Shown piece after piece: positions 23,601-32,600 of a stretch of DNA of 64,000 bases; within the stretch, counting starts at the first letter, position 1; every line of letters begins with the position of its first letter. This DNA is from Cheilinus undulatus (lineage: Eukaryota > Chordata > Actinopteri > Labriformes > Labridae). The stretch covers positions 14,729,579 to 14,793,578 of the forward strand of contig NC_054865.1 in the NCBI RefSeq assembly GCF_018320785.1. The letters run 5' to 3'. The notes under the pieces were generated by a model, which made no database searches, was not told where the DNA came from, and saw only the letters and a list, made by a program, of their open reading frames with translations. The translations under genes and the position numbers were made by a program.

Positions 23601-26114
23601 AACTGAATAAAACTGCTCTTTAATAACAGTGCAAACTCAAAACTGAAATCAGTGTTAGCTAAATTAAATAAATGGCAGGTAAATCAAACACTGATGAGGC
23701 ATGCCTATCTCCTCACTTCTCCAACTGTTCTTGGCCCTTCTTTGTTGGGTTCTAGGTGTGTAGGTCTTGGTGTGTGGATTTGTTAGGGTGGGTGTGTCGG
23801 TGTATGTCTGGGTGTGTGGGACTGGGTGAGAAGGTGTGTGGCTTAGGGTCTAGGTCTGTTGGTCTTGGATTTGTGTCTCTGGGTGTGTGCGTCTGCATGT
23901 GTGGGTCTGGATTTGTGGGTATTTGGGTCTGGTTGTGTGGGTTTCAGGGTTTGTGGGTGTGCCACTGGCACAACTTAACCCAGGCCCTTTGGCAAAAATC
24001 ACCCCAGTCCCACCATTTTGAAAAATTAGCATGATCCAGCAGTTTAGAGCTAACATCACGCTAACTGTATAGACTCATTGTGTAGCCTACTAAAGCACTA
24101 AAACATGTGTGAAACGTTTTCAAACTTGTCTGTAATTGTTCAGACACAACAATCAAAAAACCTTGACCATAGAAATTTTACTTTGAAAGGCAAAAACAGT
24201 TTTTTGAGCTAAAACGTGCTTATCTCTCATGCCATGTGTCTCCCTTTTATGCAGAATGAGTAAAATGGATGGCTCTTCAAAAATATGTGGTCACATGACC
24301 AATTTCTTCTATGGTTTTCTATAAACAAGGGGTGGCACAAAGCCCCCCACTCTCCCCTATGCCTCTGCTCAGTTTGTTGTCAGACTGTGAGCATGTTAAA
24401 GAACTGTAAGGGTTTTTACCCACGTTAGTGGTGTTATTAGGCTGCAGAGTTACAGATTGTGGGCCATAAATTAGGCTGTTCAATGACAGAAGAGTCTACA
24501 CATTCAAAGGCAGATGTGCGGTCATTATGTGTCGTTCATCCCACAAATGGAAAAAGTGGTGAAAGAGTTTTAAAATTGAGATAGCAAAAGCACTCTAACG
24601 GATTAGTTTTAGAAGTAGGCGACATAGAAACATAACAAATTACTGTACTCGGTACGTAATGCAATAATCTAACAGGTTACTTTCAAAATTACACCACCCA
24701 ACACTGTTCATGAATGAACAAAATGGCCCTTTTTATGTTAGCCACAGTACCTAGCTCCCGTTGGAAGTGCTAGTTTTCTTTCCTCCATCCTTTGTGGTTA
24801 TTTAATCTACATTTAAAAAGCCAAACTGTTACCAAAAGAAGAGCCAAACAACTAGCTCAGCTGAGCTGAGCAAAATGATCTGGATTGGCTGGAGGTTGGT
24901 GAGACAGCCATCAGCTGAGGAAACATGGGTAAGATCAGACTTAAATTTGCTAAACCATGACAGAACTGTACTGAACCAAGCAGAACCACCAAGTGGAAAT
25001 GGACCATACACAAGCACTGTGTGGCACCATTACCCAGGCTTTATGAAGGCTTTTTGAATCCATCCCTGCCGCCAGTTCTCTGTTTTTTCCTTTTTTGAAT
25101 AAATTATGTTTTTAATTTTGCACTTTTAACACTCAACAAAGTCAGAAAAAGCTGAGAACATGGTCTTTTTGGTAGAGTTTCCCATGAGTGTGTGAATATT
25201 TTTCTTTTCTTTGCAAAAATTTGAAAGAGGAGGAAAGTTAAGATTTTGCTTTTTCCCGATGACAGTAAATCATGATGTCTGTTTTCATTCTTTGTCTGAA
25301 ACAGTGTAAACAAGTTTTTGGTTGGAGCCTCGTTATTAACACATTTAAACAATCTTTTTTGACAGAAAAGCAAAAGATAAATATACAAGCAGAACTAGTT
25401 TTGCAAGCTATGGTCGGGTTTAAATGATATTAAAGTTCCCCACTTAAGTAACCATAAACACCTACCTTTGAAACCACTCAGAATTATCAGGAAAAAACAA
25501 ATAAAATAAAATACATACTTTTTTACTCCATCTTCGAGGTATTCACTCCTATAGAATCCTCCCAGGTCATCAGCCAGCTCTCCTACAAACTCAGTGGAGA
25601 GTTCGTATGTGCTACCAGCCTTCAGCGGACTCATCAGCTGCACCACCAGGTACTGTGTAGGAACCTCCAGCCAGGTTTTTTTCAGAGCAGGCGCAGTGGC
25701 TCCGTCTAGGCCCGTCAGCACGGCGTGGTGTCCATCAAACATGGTGAGGTTCAGCTTGTTAGAGTGGATGAGGATGAGATCTGTTTCCTTTTCACATTTG
25801 AAGATGACTGTGGAGTTTCCGAGGAAGATGTAGAGGCCTTGTGCGTTGGGCTCCAGTCGAGGCCACAGGGTCACATTGTAGGAGATGGGGGCGAGGGAGT
25901 CTGGGAGTCTGTAGCGCTGCCAGGGCTCCTTGGGGGTGGAGGGCGTGGTGGGGAGCGTGGTGGGGGCTGAGGTTGGGTCAGGAGATGTAGCTTCATTCTT
26001 CGACTTCTCCTGAGCGTAGACCACAGACAGGGCTATGATGGTGGCCACAGCAGCGGCGCCGACCACCACACAGGTCACTGCCAACCCTTTGCTCAGGTAG
26101 ATTCCTTTCCCCAT
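5682..26114 (-). CDS. anpep: Aminopeptidase N (CD13), tandem copy A
   Basis: Twenty coding exons, high to low coordinate: 26114-25519, 20957-20815, 19814-19678, 18409-18283, 16399-16245, 16156-16043, 15216-15073, 14805-14740, 14607-14542, 11203-11031, 10928-10852, 10767-10634, 10543-10488, 10417-10270, 10128-10037, 8392-8282, 7304-7137, 7058-6918, 6541-6460, 5840-5682. They total 2,889 nt, 962 aa plus TAA (human ANPEP is 967 aa), with all phases consistent. The protein has a short basic cytosolic tail (1-9), a membrane anchor (about 10-34), a Thr/Pro-rich stalk (about 40-65), the M1 N-terminal beta domain, the catalytic domain and an ERAP1_C-like helical domain (about 600-930). Catalytic features are GAMEN 345-349, HELAH 381-385, the third zinc ligand E404 in LWLNE, and the transition-state Tyr 470 in TYSK. 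Family role: type II ectopeptidase removing neutral N-terminal residues (Ala preferred) at brush-border and leukocyte surfaces. Oddities are Met386 in place of the usual Gln after HExxH and a GC-AG intron 2. Copy B lies upstream in the same orientation. Confidence 0.95.
6542..10036 (-). other. anpep copy A introns 15-18, no recognised content
   Basis: The larger introns here (intron 15, 8393-10036; intron 16, 7305-8281; intron 18, 6542-6917) show no conserved protein, RNA gene or transposon with clear ends. Intron 15 contains poly(T) and low-complexity patches and a stretch near 9640-9710 with GTGTGTAAGGACCTT-like sequence resembling the short foldback repeats elsewhere in the window. The exons inside this span belong to the anpep entry. 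Confidence 0.4.
11670..12443. mobile_element. Non-autonomous hAT-type transposon with perfect 8-bp duplication
   Basis: The left end reads CAGCGGTTTTCAAAGTGTGG and the complement of the right end CAGTGGTTTTCAAAGTGTGA, with the similarity continuing into a shared GCCTCCCC block. Both ends are flanked by the same octamer GACTATGC (11662-11669 and 12444-12451), the 8-bp target duplication typical of hAT transposons. The 774-bp interior has no transposase ORF. It lies in intron 9 of anpep copy A and does not touch an exon. Confidence 0.85.
12615..12705 (+). repeat. 'AGTAAAAGTA' interspersed repeat fragment, copy 1
   Basis: The block GTAAAGGTACATTTACTGTGG...TACTTAAGTAAAAGTA resembles the segment at 13541-13690 in the same orientation. 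This sequence type is scattered through many fish genomes. It has no coding content and its superfamily is not decided here. It is followed by long poly(T) tracts at 12747-12800. Confidence 0.5.
13541..13690 (+). repeat. 'AGTAAAAGTA' interspersed repeat fragment, copy 2
   Basis: Begins GAGGTGGAAAAAGTACAAG and continues through GTAAAGGACGGTTACC...CTTACTTAAGTAAAA, a diverged direct copy of the 12615 segment about 0.9 kb away in intron 9 of anpep copy A. The GAGGTGG...AAGTAC start is a typical edge of this fish repeat. Confidence 0.5.
16043..16399 (-). CDS. anpep: anpep copy A exons 5-6: GAMEN and zinc-binding exons
   Basis: Exon 5 (16399-16245) encodes the exopeptidase motif [13 protein letters not shown] and ends with HELAHM. 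Exon 6 (16156-16043) starts [21 protein letters not shown], supplying the third zinc ligand E404, exactly 18 residues after the second His. The intron between them is only 88 bp and splits the zinc-site consensus after residue 386, at the same place as in copy B. Most vertebrate M1 aminopeptidases have Gln where this copy has Met386. The zinc ligands and the catalytic Glu382 are intact, so the enzyme should be active. Confidence 0.92.
16916..16982. repeat. 67-bp foldback element in intron 4 of anpep copy A
   Basis: AGGTCTTTGCACAATAAGTC at 16916-16935 is an imperfect inverted copy of the segment 16961-16982, whose complement reads AAAGGCCCTTGCACACTGAG and onward. The loop between is about 25 bp. 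Related TTTGCACA-containing sequences recur near 29718 and 63191, so this looks like a very short non-autonomous DNA element of a dispersed family. An unrelated (TG)n tract follows at 16998-17016. Confidence 0.5.
16998..17016. repeat. (TG)n microsatellite
   Basis: An uninterrupted TG dinucleotide run of about 19 bp in intron 4 of anpep copy A. Confidence 0.85.
20809..20814 (-). other. anpep: Non-canonical GC splice donor of anpep copy A intron 2
   Basis: The exon 2/intron 2 junction reads CACG|GCAAGT on the minus strand. The only acceptor that keeps the frame is ATCACAG|CGCCTG at 19815/19814, giving D-H-A-P-V-N-V-T. No GT within the neighbouring bases keeps the aligned protein intact, and the intron donor in copy B at this place is a normal GTTTGT. 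GC-AG introns are a known minor class (roughly one percent or less of vertebrate introns) spliced by the major spliceosome, usually with an otherwise strong GCAAGT donor, as here. Confidence 0.8.
23189..23224. repeat. Internal hairpin of subterminal motif
   Basis: GGCACAACTTGCCCC (23189-23203) is separated by six bases from GGGGTAAGTTGTGCC (23210-23224), an inverted copy with one mismatch in 15. The motif is also found just inside both ends of the surrounding transposon, so this may be a nested or head-to-head end. Confidence 0.7.
23751..23965. repeat. Degenerate GGGTSTG/TGTGTGG minisatellite
   Basis: About 215 bp built from imperfect 8-16 bp units such as GGTCTGGGTGTGTG, GGTGTGTGG and GGTCTTGG. 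It forms the centre of the TA-flanked element and has strong strand asymmetry (G+T rich on +). Confidence 0.65.
25519..26114 (-). CDS. anpep: anpep copy A exon 1: anchor, stalk and start of M1 domain
   Basis: The ATG at 26114-26112 opens MGKGIYLSK, a short basic cytosolic tail. A 25-residue hydrophobic segment ([20 protein letters not shown]...) follows as the signal-anchor, then a stalk with the repeat-like block [15 protein letters not shown] that should be O-glycosylated. The M1 fold begins at [21 protein letters not shown]-glycosylation sequons NVT, NST and NLT are visible. The frame stays open upstream (MFWTF..., in frame from 26240), but those residues would cover the TATA box and destroy the type II anchor topology, so I chose the MGKG start. 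The donor AAAAA|GTATGT (phase 2) splices to exon 2 across 4.6 kb. Confidence 0.9.
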
Positions 26115-26154
26115 GTCTCCACCAGAGAAGAAGAAGACAGGAGGAGGAGGATGC

Positions 26155-26163
26155 TTATTTATA
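26155..26163 (-). promoter_or_regulatory. anpep: TATA box of anpep copy A
   Basis: The minus strand reads GGGTATAAATAAGC here, a near-perfect TATA box about 41 bp upstream of the ATG at 26114. Transcription would then start around 26130, leaving a 5' UTR of only about 15-20 nt. The mammalian epithelial ANPEP promoter is likewise TATA-containing and proximal. Confidence 0.6.
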
Positions 26164-26190
26164 CCCTGGCTTTTTAAAATCCAACCCAGA

Positions 26191-26203
26191 GTTAATGGTT
26201 CAT
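26191..26203 (+). promoter_or_regulatory. HNF1-like site upstream of the copy A TATA box
   Basis: GTTAATGGTTCAT has a perfect GTTAAT half of the HNF1 palindrome GTTAATNATTAAC and a partial second half (3 of 6). It is about 28 bp upstream of the TATA box. HNF1 is a known regulator of the intestinal aminopeptidase N promoter in mammals, so position and motif agree, but binding is inferred. Confidence 0.4.
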
Positions 26204-27119
26204 CTTCTGGGCGGAGGAAACAGCTGAAAGTCCAAAACAATGAGTGTAAAAAGTCCTTGAGATAAGAGAGGATCCTGCCTAATCTGTGAACTTTACACCT
26301 GCATGAAGGCTCTCTTCAGAGCTCTGTCCCTGATAGTACAGCACTGTTGATGATGTGGGAACACAGAAGAACTGACTGAAAATGCACATTTTATTTAACT
26401 ATATACTCTCAGGCTATCCAATGGTGAAGAAGAAAGAGTTTTGACATCAAACTGGATAAGAAAAGCTTATAAAGCTGTGTAAACCTTTATTTAGCAGCAA
26501 ATGTTGTACAATCTCTAATTTTACTTGGTTTGTCTAAAGCAGCTGTGGTTTGAAGCAACTAAGACGTTCCAGTGGTTTAAGCAAAAGCACATTTTGTGCA
26601 TGGACGCCTTTCTGAACACTACAGACTTGTTCTGGGGCCTTATAACAATAGGATTTTGTTCCCAGAATACCACTGCAATAAAACATAAACATAAGTTTCT
26701 AAATGCTTTAATTGATCAACTCTTACCCAGTAACAGAGAGGAAAACAAAGGCATCAGTATTTAACTAGAAAGACTGTCAGCAAAAATGTAAAACCACAGG
26801 ATTATTTTTACTATCATGTCTCAAGGCAAAACAGGAATTGAAATATTTAGTGAGTCACATGCTTAATGACAATGAGGTGTCACAACAGATTCAGATCCGT
26901 ATCTACATGGGCTGCAGTAGAAGCTACATGGTAGTGTAAGTCCTCCAACACGGTCAAAACTGGGTACAGACCATGAACTGTATAAAACATGGACTTAGAA
27001 TCAGTGCAGCCGTCCAGTGGTTATGGAGAGGTGCTGTTAAGTTTGCCATATTGGCAAGACTGACTCTGGCCTACACCATAGGTGGGTATTTCTAAAAAAA
27101 ACTTCTGTTCCCAAGTCCT

Positions 27120-27144
27120 GTTTTTTTTTTTTTTTTTTTTTTTT
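27120..27144. repeat. Poly(T) tract
   Basis: About 25 consecutive T in the intergenic region upstream of anpep copy A. It could be the tail of a minus-strand retroposed sequence, but no body is recognised. Confidence 0.6.
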
Positions 27145-27620
27145 AACTAATCCCATTAACCCATGTCACATTCCTAAAAACTTCTTTGAAGAGCACACCA
27201 TGGCAACAGTAGTCTTTTCTTCATTGTGTGGGCAGAGCAGCTGACTCAGAGAGAGCTGGGATTTCCCTAACATTTTGTCGGTGTTCCTCTTTAATGACCA
27301 TATCATTTAAAAGTTGTTACAACAGCTGGCGGGGGTTGTGTGGTCAGAGCGTTGGATAATACAGCAGTGACCGCCATATTCCATTCGGGCATCTCTGTTC
27401 ATTAAAGTCCCTGTAAAGTGATTTAATTTTTTTTTTTTTAGGTTTGTTTTATGGTGGACCACTGTGTTATGAACCTTTAGGCCAAATTTCCATCAGTTTA
27501 TAAAATTAAACTTCAAAATCCTGAAAAAAGAGGCAGTAAAATCTGCTCTAGGATGGTAGGGGTGTTGGTTATTTCTCACTTATGAGAAATCCCCTAAAAA
27601 GATAAAAAATGCTTCTGATC

Positions 27621-28150
27621 AGAGCCATAGACTGGAAATAGAATTGGACAAAGCATGTGACTTTTGAAGCCAATCAGCAGCGGCTATCATATTGAAATCC
27701 CTGTCTCAACTGAACTTTGGATTGACGTAACAGCAGACAAGAACTCGCCCACTGAGTTCGGCTTCCTGTCAGCTAAGCTATCACTAAAGCAAGCCTTCTG
27801 GTGGTAGCGTCTGTCTTTCAAGCTATCTGTCAATCAAATGAGACGCACCAATCAGTGCGCAGTGAGGTTTTTCCTAAATATAATCGAAGCGATTGGTACA
27901 AAAAAATACAGTAAAAGGACATGAAGACATTAGCTAATGGGTTTTTTTTTTAACCAATATGTAAACCAGTTTTTTTTTAGTGTTAAAAAAATGCCTTTTT
28001 AACATATGCTCAGATGGGACTTCTGCTGTTTCTGCAGCCAGCCTCAAATGGACACTCGCCATATTGCAATCTTTTTCACTTCTGCACTGGCCTCATTTTT
28101 CAGGACTGGAGGTTGCTGCTTGATCAGAGCGCAGTTGCCTGGCCAGAGCA
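27621..28150 (+). repeat. Unclassified interspersed repeat, copy 1
   Basis: Starts near CATAGACTGGAAATAGAATT and runs through CTGTCAATCAAATGAGACGC, ATTAGCTAATG, CAGCCAGCCTCAAATGGACA and CATTTTTCAGGACTGGAGG. The same order of blocks occurs on the minus strand at 39255-38700. It has no coding potential and no evident terminal inverted repeats. It is a mid-size dispersed fish repeat whose class I cannot name. Confidence 0.65.
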
Positions 28151-28435
28151 GAGACAGAAGTTGGGGATTAAATTCACTGTTTTCTGGTACAAATCTGTTT
28201 TAATACTTTTAATGACCATGGTTGATGGATTTGGGATATTTACCTCACATTGAACAGAAATGTAGCTGGCATAACTTTCAATGGCATAAGCTAACAAGCA
28301 TCAGGAGGGTTGGGGTCATTCCCCATCAAGACTTGCCAATAATTGTATTTTATTTTAGTTTTGTAAGTATTTAGTTTTATTTAGTTTGTGAGTTTTTTCT
28401 GATATCTTAGTTTCTATTTGGTTTCAGTTAACTAA

Positions 28436-28485
28436 AATCCATCCATCCATTTTCATCACCGCTTATCCTGTTGGGGGTCTCAAGT
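28436..28485. repeat. 'ATCCATCCATCCATTTTC...CGCTTATCC' repeat fragment
   Basis: A roughly 50-bp block beginning ATCCATCCATCCATTTTC and ending in the CCGCTTATCCTGTTGGGG segment, which recurs widely in fish genomes near the ends of retroelements. Only the short fragment is present, flanked by AT-rich TTTAGTTT tracts. Confidence 0.45.
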
Positions 28486-31400
28486 AGGTAACAGAAAGAT
28501 TTATTTTTTTCATTTTAGTTTTACTTATTTAGTTAGTTTGAGGTAACTATAATAATCTTGGTCTCAAGCACCAACATGGAGATACTATTGTTGTGAGTGA
28601 GACACCACAACACTTCAGGAGATATCTGATCAAGGATAGCGGTTCACAGACACCTGCAGCCTGCATCAATTCCCATCCAGAGTTCCCTCTCTTACTGGAT
28701 GCTGGTGTTTTAAAGACTTTCTGAATACAAATTGGAAAAACTGACTCCAGAAGAACTGATTGCAATTTTGTCATTCAGGTAAGTTTATGGCTGTCGATTT
28801 AGTTTTCTAATGGCTGACAGTTAGATAAGCTGCATTCGATATGATATGTTTCTGAAAACATGTCAGCTGTCGAAGTGGAAACTGAGCTGAAATGATTATT
28901 TTAATTCTAATTTATAGTTTCCTCTGATAAAGCCCACAGACCCAAACAGCTGAGCAGATATACTGAAGCGGAAGAGCACTTAGCTGGTAGCTAAAGCTCG
29001 CACTGCAAAATAGTGCCAAACACAGAGACTTTCTGAGTGGAAAATAAATGCTTCAGGAAATGTTTCAATAAAGTGTGCAATCAAACAGGATTTTTTTTGG
29101 CCTATTTTTGCTTAAAACTTTCAAAATTACACTGAGCTGCTGTACCAGTCCATAGTGCTATGTACATATATACCCCAAGCATATCATATTTAAAGGGGCA
29201 ATGCACACTTAAATCCCTAGACACTGATGCCACTACTGCCTTAAAAAACTCAATTTAAAAAAAAAAAAACAGAAATGTCCCTTTAACATAGAGGGAAAAC
29301 AGCAGTGTGTGCACGTGTAAGCATGTAAATGGTTCAATGTGGTGTTTAATAGAGACTCCTTGAGTTTTACACAAGTGGCAACATTGCTTGAAAAATGAAG
29401 CCACTGCAGAGGGGCAAAACACTGCTGTTCAGGCTGACAAACTTTCAAAAAATATCAGCAGAATTGAACACGTTAACAGTCTAATTCACAAACCAAATTT
29501 GGTCTGAATCGTTCATGTCTTCATCAGCGCTTACTGTAACAGGGATGAATGTTTCTATAACTCATCTATGTCGATTTTCACATGAATTACTCACTGGCTC
29601 CAGCTCATTCTATGTTTCTTAATTTATTTATTGAGACACTGGCAACATGATGACTACCATTAAGGCCTTTGGTAATCAAATGGGTGACTAAGACTTCACA
29701 CTAAGACTTCCCCAGAAAAGCCTTTGCACAATGAGTGTTTTTCCTTGAAATTGCAGCTGTTAAAAAAAAGAAATACCACCTTATGATTGTATTAATCACT
29801 TGCACACTGATGGAAAAACTTTAATGAGTCATAAGTCTTTCATTTTTTGGAACAAATTTGATTTTTGCATCCAAAACAGATGACTGGGGCACTGAAACCT
29901 CATCTTAAATGCCATGATTTGCCAATGTGAATATCAGCCATGGCACATAACAGAAGACGGTCAAAACCTGTATTCACAGCCACAACAAATCTGAATCAAA
30001 AAGTTGCTCTCAGTCTCTACTTTGGCAAGGTGACATGACGCACAAGTCTGTGCCATATGAAGATACTATATCTGCCAGGATGGATGAGCCGATGTCTTTT
30101 ATCAAGGAGAGAAAGAGCAACAGAATCACCTTCACTGCTTTCTACTCTTTGCCACATTCTACGATTTTTTGCTGTGAATACAAAAATTGAAAACTGCATC
30201 AGACTCGGTTTGCAAGGTTTGAATGCATGACTACTTTTTTTTTTAATCAGATCACAGACCGCAAAAATGCATCCAAAATAAATGGACTCAGTTCGCAAAG
30301 ACATGAATTCTTTATTTACAGACTGTGGATCTGCGGTCAGCCACAAGTGGACAGTTAAGAAACCACAGATTTTTGTTTACACTAGAGGTTGCTTCCTGGT
30401 CCAGATGCATTAATGTAAGATTATCCATCTCAGCAGGGTGAAAAACACATTTAAAATTTAGGTCTCAGAGACATATCAGGTCAGATTCCCTGCAGCATTT
30501 ACAGTCAATACACTCTACATCAGCCTACAAGTACAGCTAACACAAATTAAATCAGCTGTGCCTCATTAGTTCTTTTCCTCTGCGTCAACAGTATGATGGA
30601 GCATTTTTGGCTCATATGTGGCAGACATTTGTGCTGTGTTATTTTTTATTTCATCCCACTCCCCCTTACCCATTAAACACCTTACTTCAGCCTCAATTTT
30701 ATGCCCAAACATGCCGAAATGCTCTGTACAGTGTTTTATACAACCTCCCTAATCCCTTCTCTTATGTCAATTCTTATTTGCCATTAGAGAAAGTGTGTCA
30801 AGATTTGCCCTCATTTGCACCCCTAGTTCCTGCTTTCTCTAGCCACATGATTTAACACTACCACAACACTTCAATATTCTGCGAGTTGGATTGTGAACAC
30901 TAGAAAATGCATACAAATAAATGAGCTTGGGAATGGAATAACCCACTGGCAATACCAGGAAACCTTTAAAAAGTTTACTGTTACCAAAGGCTGTCTGCAC
31001 AGCTTGACTATGTCTCAGTGAAGTTGGTGTTTTTAAGTAGTGAGGTCTTCCTTACCATTTTTGTAGGCCAACTCATTATCTTAATGGGATAATTCTTCCT
31101 CTTAAACTTCCTCATAGTCAAGTGTAACCCAGTATTTTGACATCTTTTAAGATCATAGATTTTATATCAAACAGGTATAAAGTGGACATGAAACACCGCA
31201 GCACTCTTTAAGAAGGCCTGTGAGTCTTCTGTCACTGGTCTGTTTCAGCTAAATGCCTGATAGGAACGTAAAAGTGTCTACTACATTAATAGCATCCATA
31301 AAAACAAACAGTAAACAAGAAATTTCCCATGGAACACTGAAGTCTTCTTACCTGTATTTAGTTTCAGTCCAGTGAAGTCAGAAGTCTTTTCACTTGTTTG

Positions 31401-32340
31401 TTGTTGACTCTGGTTTTAATCTGCCCTCTCTTCAGTGCCTCAGCTGCCTCTCTACCTGCACCTAGTAATTTGCCAGATCCCTCATATAAAAAGGAGGAAG
31501 AACTTGTGTTTTGTTTTGCTAAAAGGAAATAGTTTCTTACCAGGTCATCCAGCGTGTGTCACTTCCTTAGTGGATTCAGGTTTTGTGTGAAAAGAATGAT
31601 GCATGATACAGGATATTGCACAATTTGCTGTGATGGTTTTGACAACTGGCATTTCATAAAACCAGATCTGGACTGTACTTTAAAGCTCAGTACAATGAGG
31701 CAGTTACATTGTTAAACTGACATTAGCCTCTGCAATAAAACACTAAGTACAACTGTAAAGATGTACAAATGCCAGATGGTGAAAGTGCAGTGGTGGGCCA
31801 GGAAGAAGGGCTGAGGTGGTTTCTCTGATAGTGATTCTCTGATTCTTAGAAATGTTAAAAGCAACGGATAGAAGTGAGCCATATTACCTTGACCTTAAAC
31901 CTTTAGAATATATTAAGTTCATCTCTGAGTGACTATGAATATTTGTGCAGTTTGAAAAAATCCTTTGATGTGTCCTCAAGAGATCATGTTCACAAGCAAA
32001 AGATGAACATGAGGCCTACTTACCTTGACCTTGACCTCCAAAATTGTATCAGTTCAGCCTTGAGTCAGAGTGGAAATTTGTGTTGAGTCTGAGTAATATC
32101 TAATTGATCTTAAGATATTGCTTTCACAAATATGACCCAAACATTTGTATACAAGGACAGACAACCTGAAAACATCATGCCTCTGGTCTCAGCTGTAGCC
32201 ACTGAAAAAGCGTAAGAAGTTGGTTGATATGAATAGGCATTGCCTTCTCCCTTATTATGCTTCATTTTGTATAGTGGATGGAAATCAGGACAAAATGCCC
32301 ATACTTTCACACCATCTTGATTCAGACAGATAAAGCTAAA
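28486..32340. other. Intergenic stretch, little recognised
   Basis: AT-rich DNA upstream of anpep copy A. A short sequence near 29395-29415 (GAAAAATGAAGCCACTGCAG) resembles part of the repeat at 38700-39255, and TTTGCACAATGAGTG near 29722 resembles the foldback family. A candidate non-coding exon is listed separately at 31352-31460. No conserved protein is seen in either strand. Confidence 0.4.
31352..31460 (-). other. Candidate non-coding upstream exon of anpep copy A
   Basis: On the minus strand a less AT-rich block ends in AATACAG|GTAAGAAG, a strong splice donor at 31352/31351. A TATATG-like element lies about 30 bp before the block, near 31484-31490, in a GGAA-rich (ETS-like) context. 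There is no long ORF. Human ANPEP has a second, myeloid promoter several kilobases upstream with a non-coding first exon, and this block lies 5.2 kb upstream of copy A's ATG in the right orientation. Purely a hypothesis from donor strength and position; the TATA match is better on the opposite strand. Confidence 0.25.
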
Positions 32341-32600
32341 GCTTCAGTGCCTACTAAAAGTATTCACCCCCCTTGAAGGATTTTCCTACATTTTGTGGCA
32401 TTCATTTTACACTGTACCTTTATCAGCCTTCCAGGGCCAGCTGCTGAGAAACATCCCAACAGCATGATGCTGCCACCACCATGCTTCAAAGTGGAGATAT
32501 GTGTTTTCTGGTTATGTGCCATTTTGGTTTGTGTTTGTTTCCACCTTCTAACTAGAATAAAAGTTACATGTGACAACATGTGCCTGTTAAATTAGAAATT
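32341..32600 (-). mobile_element. Tc1-like transposon relic
   Basis: The minus strand encodes [20 protein letters not shown], the conserved core of the Tc1 catalytic domain (consensus [15 protein letters not shown]). One end reads AGTGCCTACTAAAAGTATTCACCCCC, similar to the end of the relic at 49195. The rest of the transposase is missing and frames are broken. Confidence 0.7.

Larger units (their letters stand above)
23003..24357. mobile_element. TA-flanked DNA transposon with 25-bp terminal inverted repeats
   Basis: The left end GGGGAGAGTGGGGGG followed by AGTTGTGCCA, and the complement of the right end GGGGAGAGTGGGGGG followed by CTTTGTGCCA, match at 23 of 25 positions. TA dinucleotides flank both ends (23001-23002 and 24358-24359). 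The 1,355-bp interior encodes no recognisable transposase but holds a hairpin of the same GGCACAACTT motif at 23189-23224 and a GT/GGGT-rich degenerate tandem array at about 23751-23965. A TA target duplication suits Tc1/mariner-, ISL2EU- or related groups; the superfamily is not decided. It sits in intron 1 of anpep copy A. Confidence 0.75.
20958..25518 (-). other. anpep copy A intron 1 outside the transposon
   Basis: This 4.56-kb intron is much longer than the 147-bp intron 1 of copy B. Apart from the 1,355-bp TA-flanked element at 23003-24357 I recognise no conserved exon, RNA or further transposon with clear boundaries. Confidence 0.45.

Noticed and set aside
26115-26240. Upstream in-frame start (MFWTFSC...) for anpep copy A
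   Set aside because: It would add about 42 residues over the TATA box and in front of the basic tail and anchor, against the known type II topology and length of aminopeptidase N.
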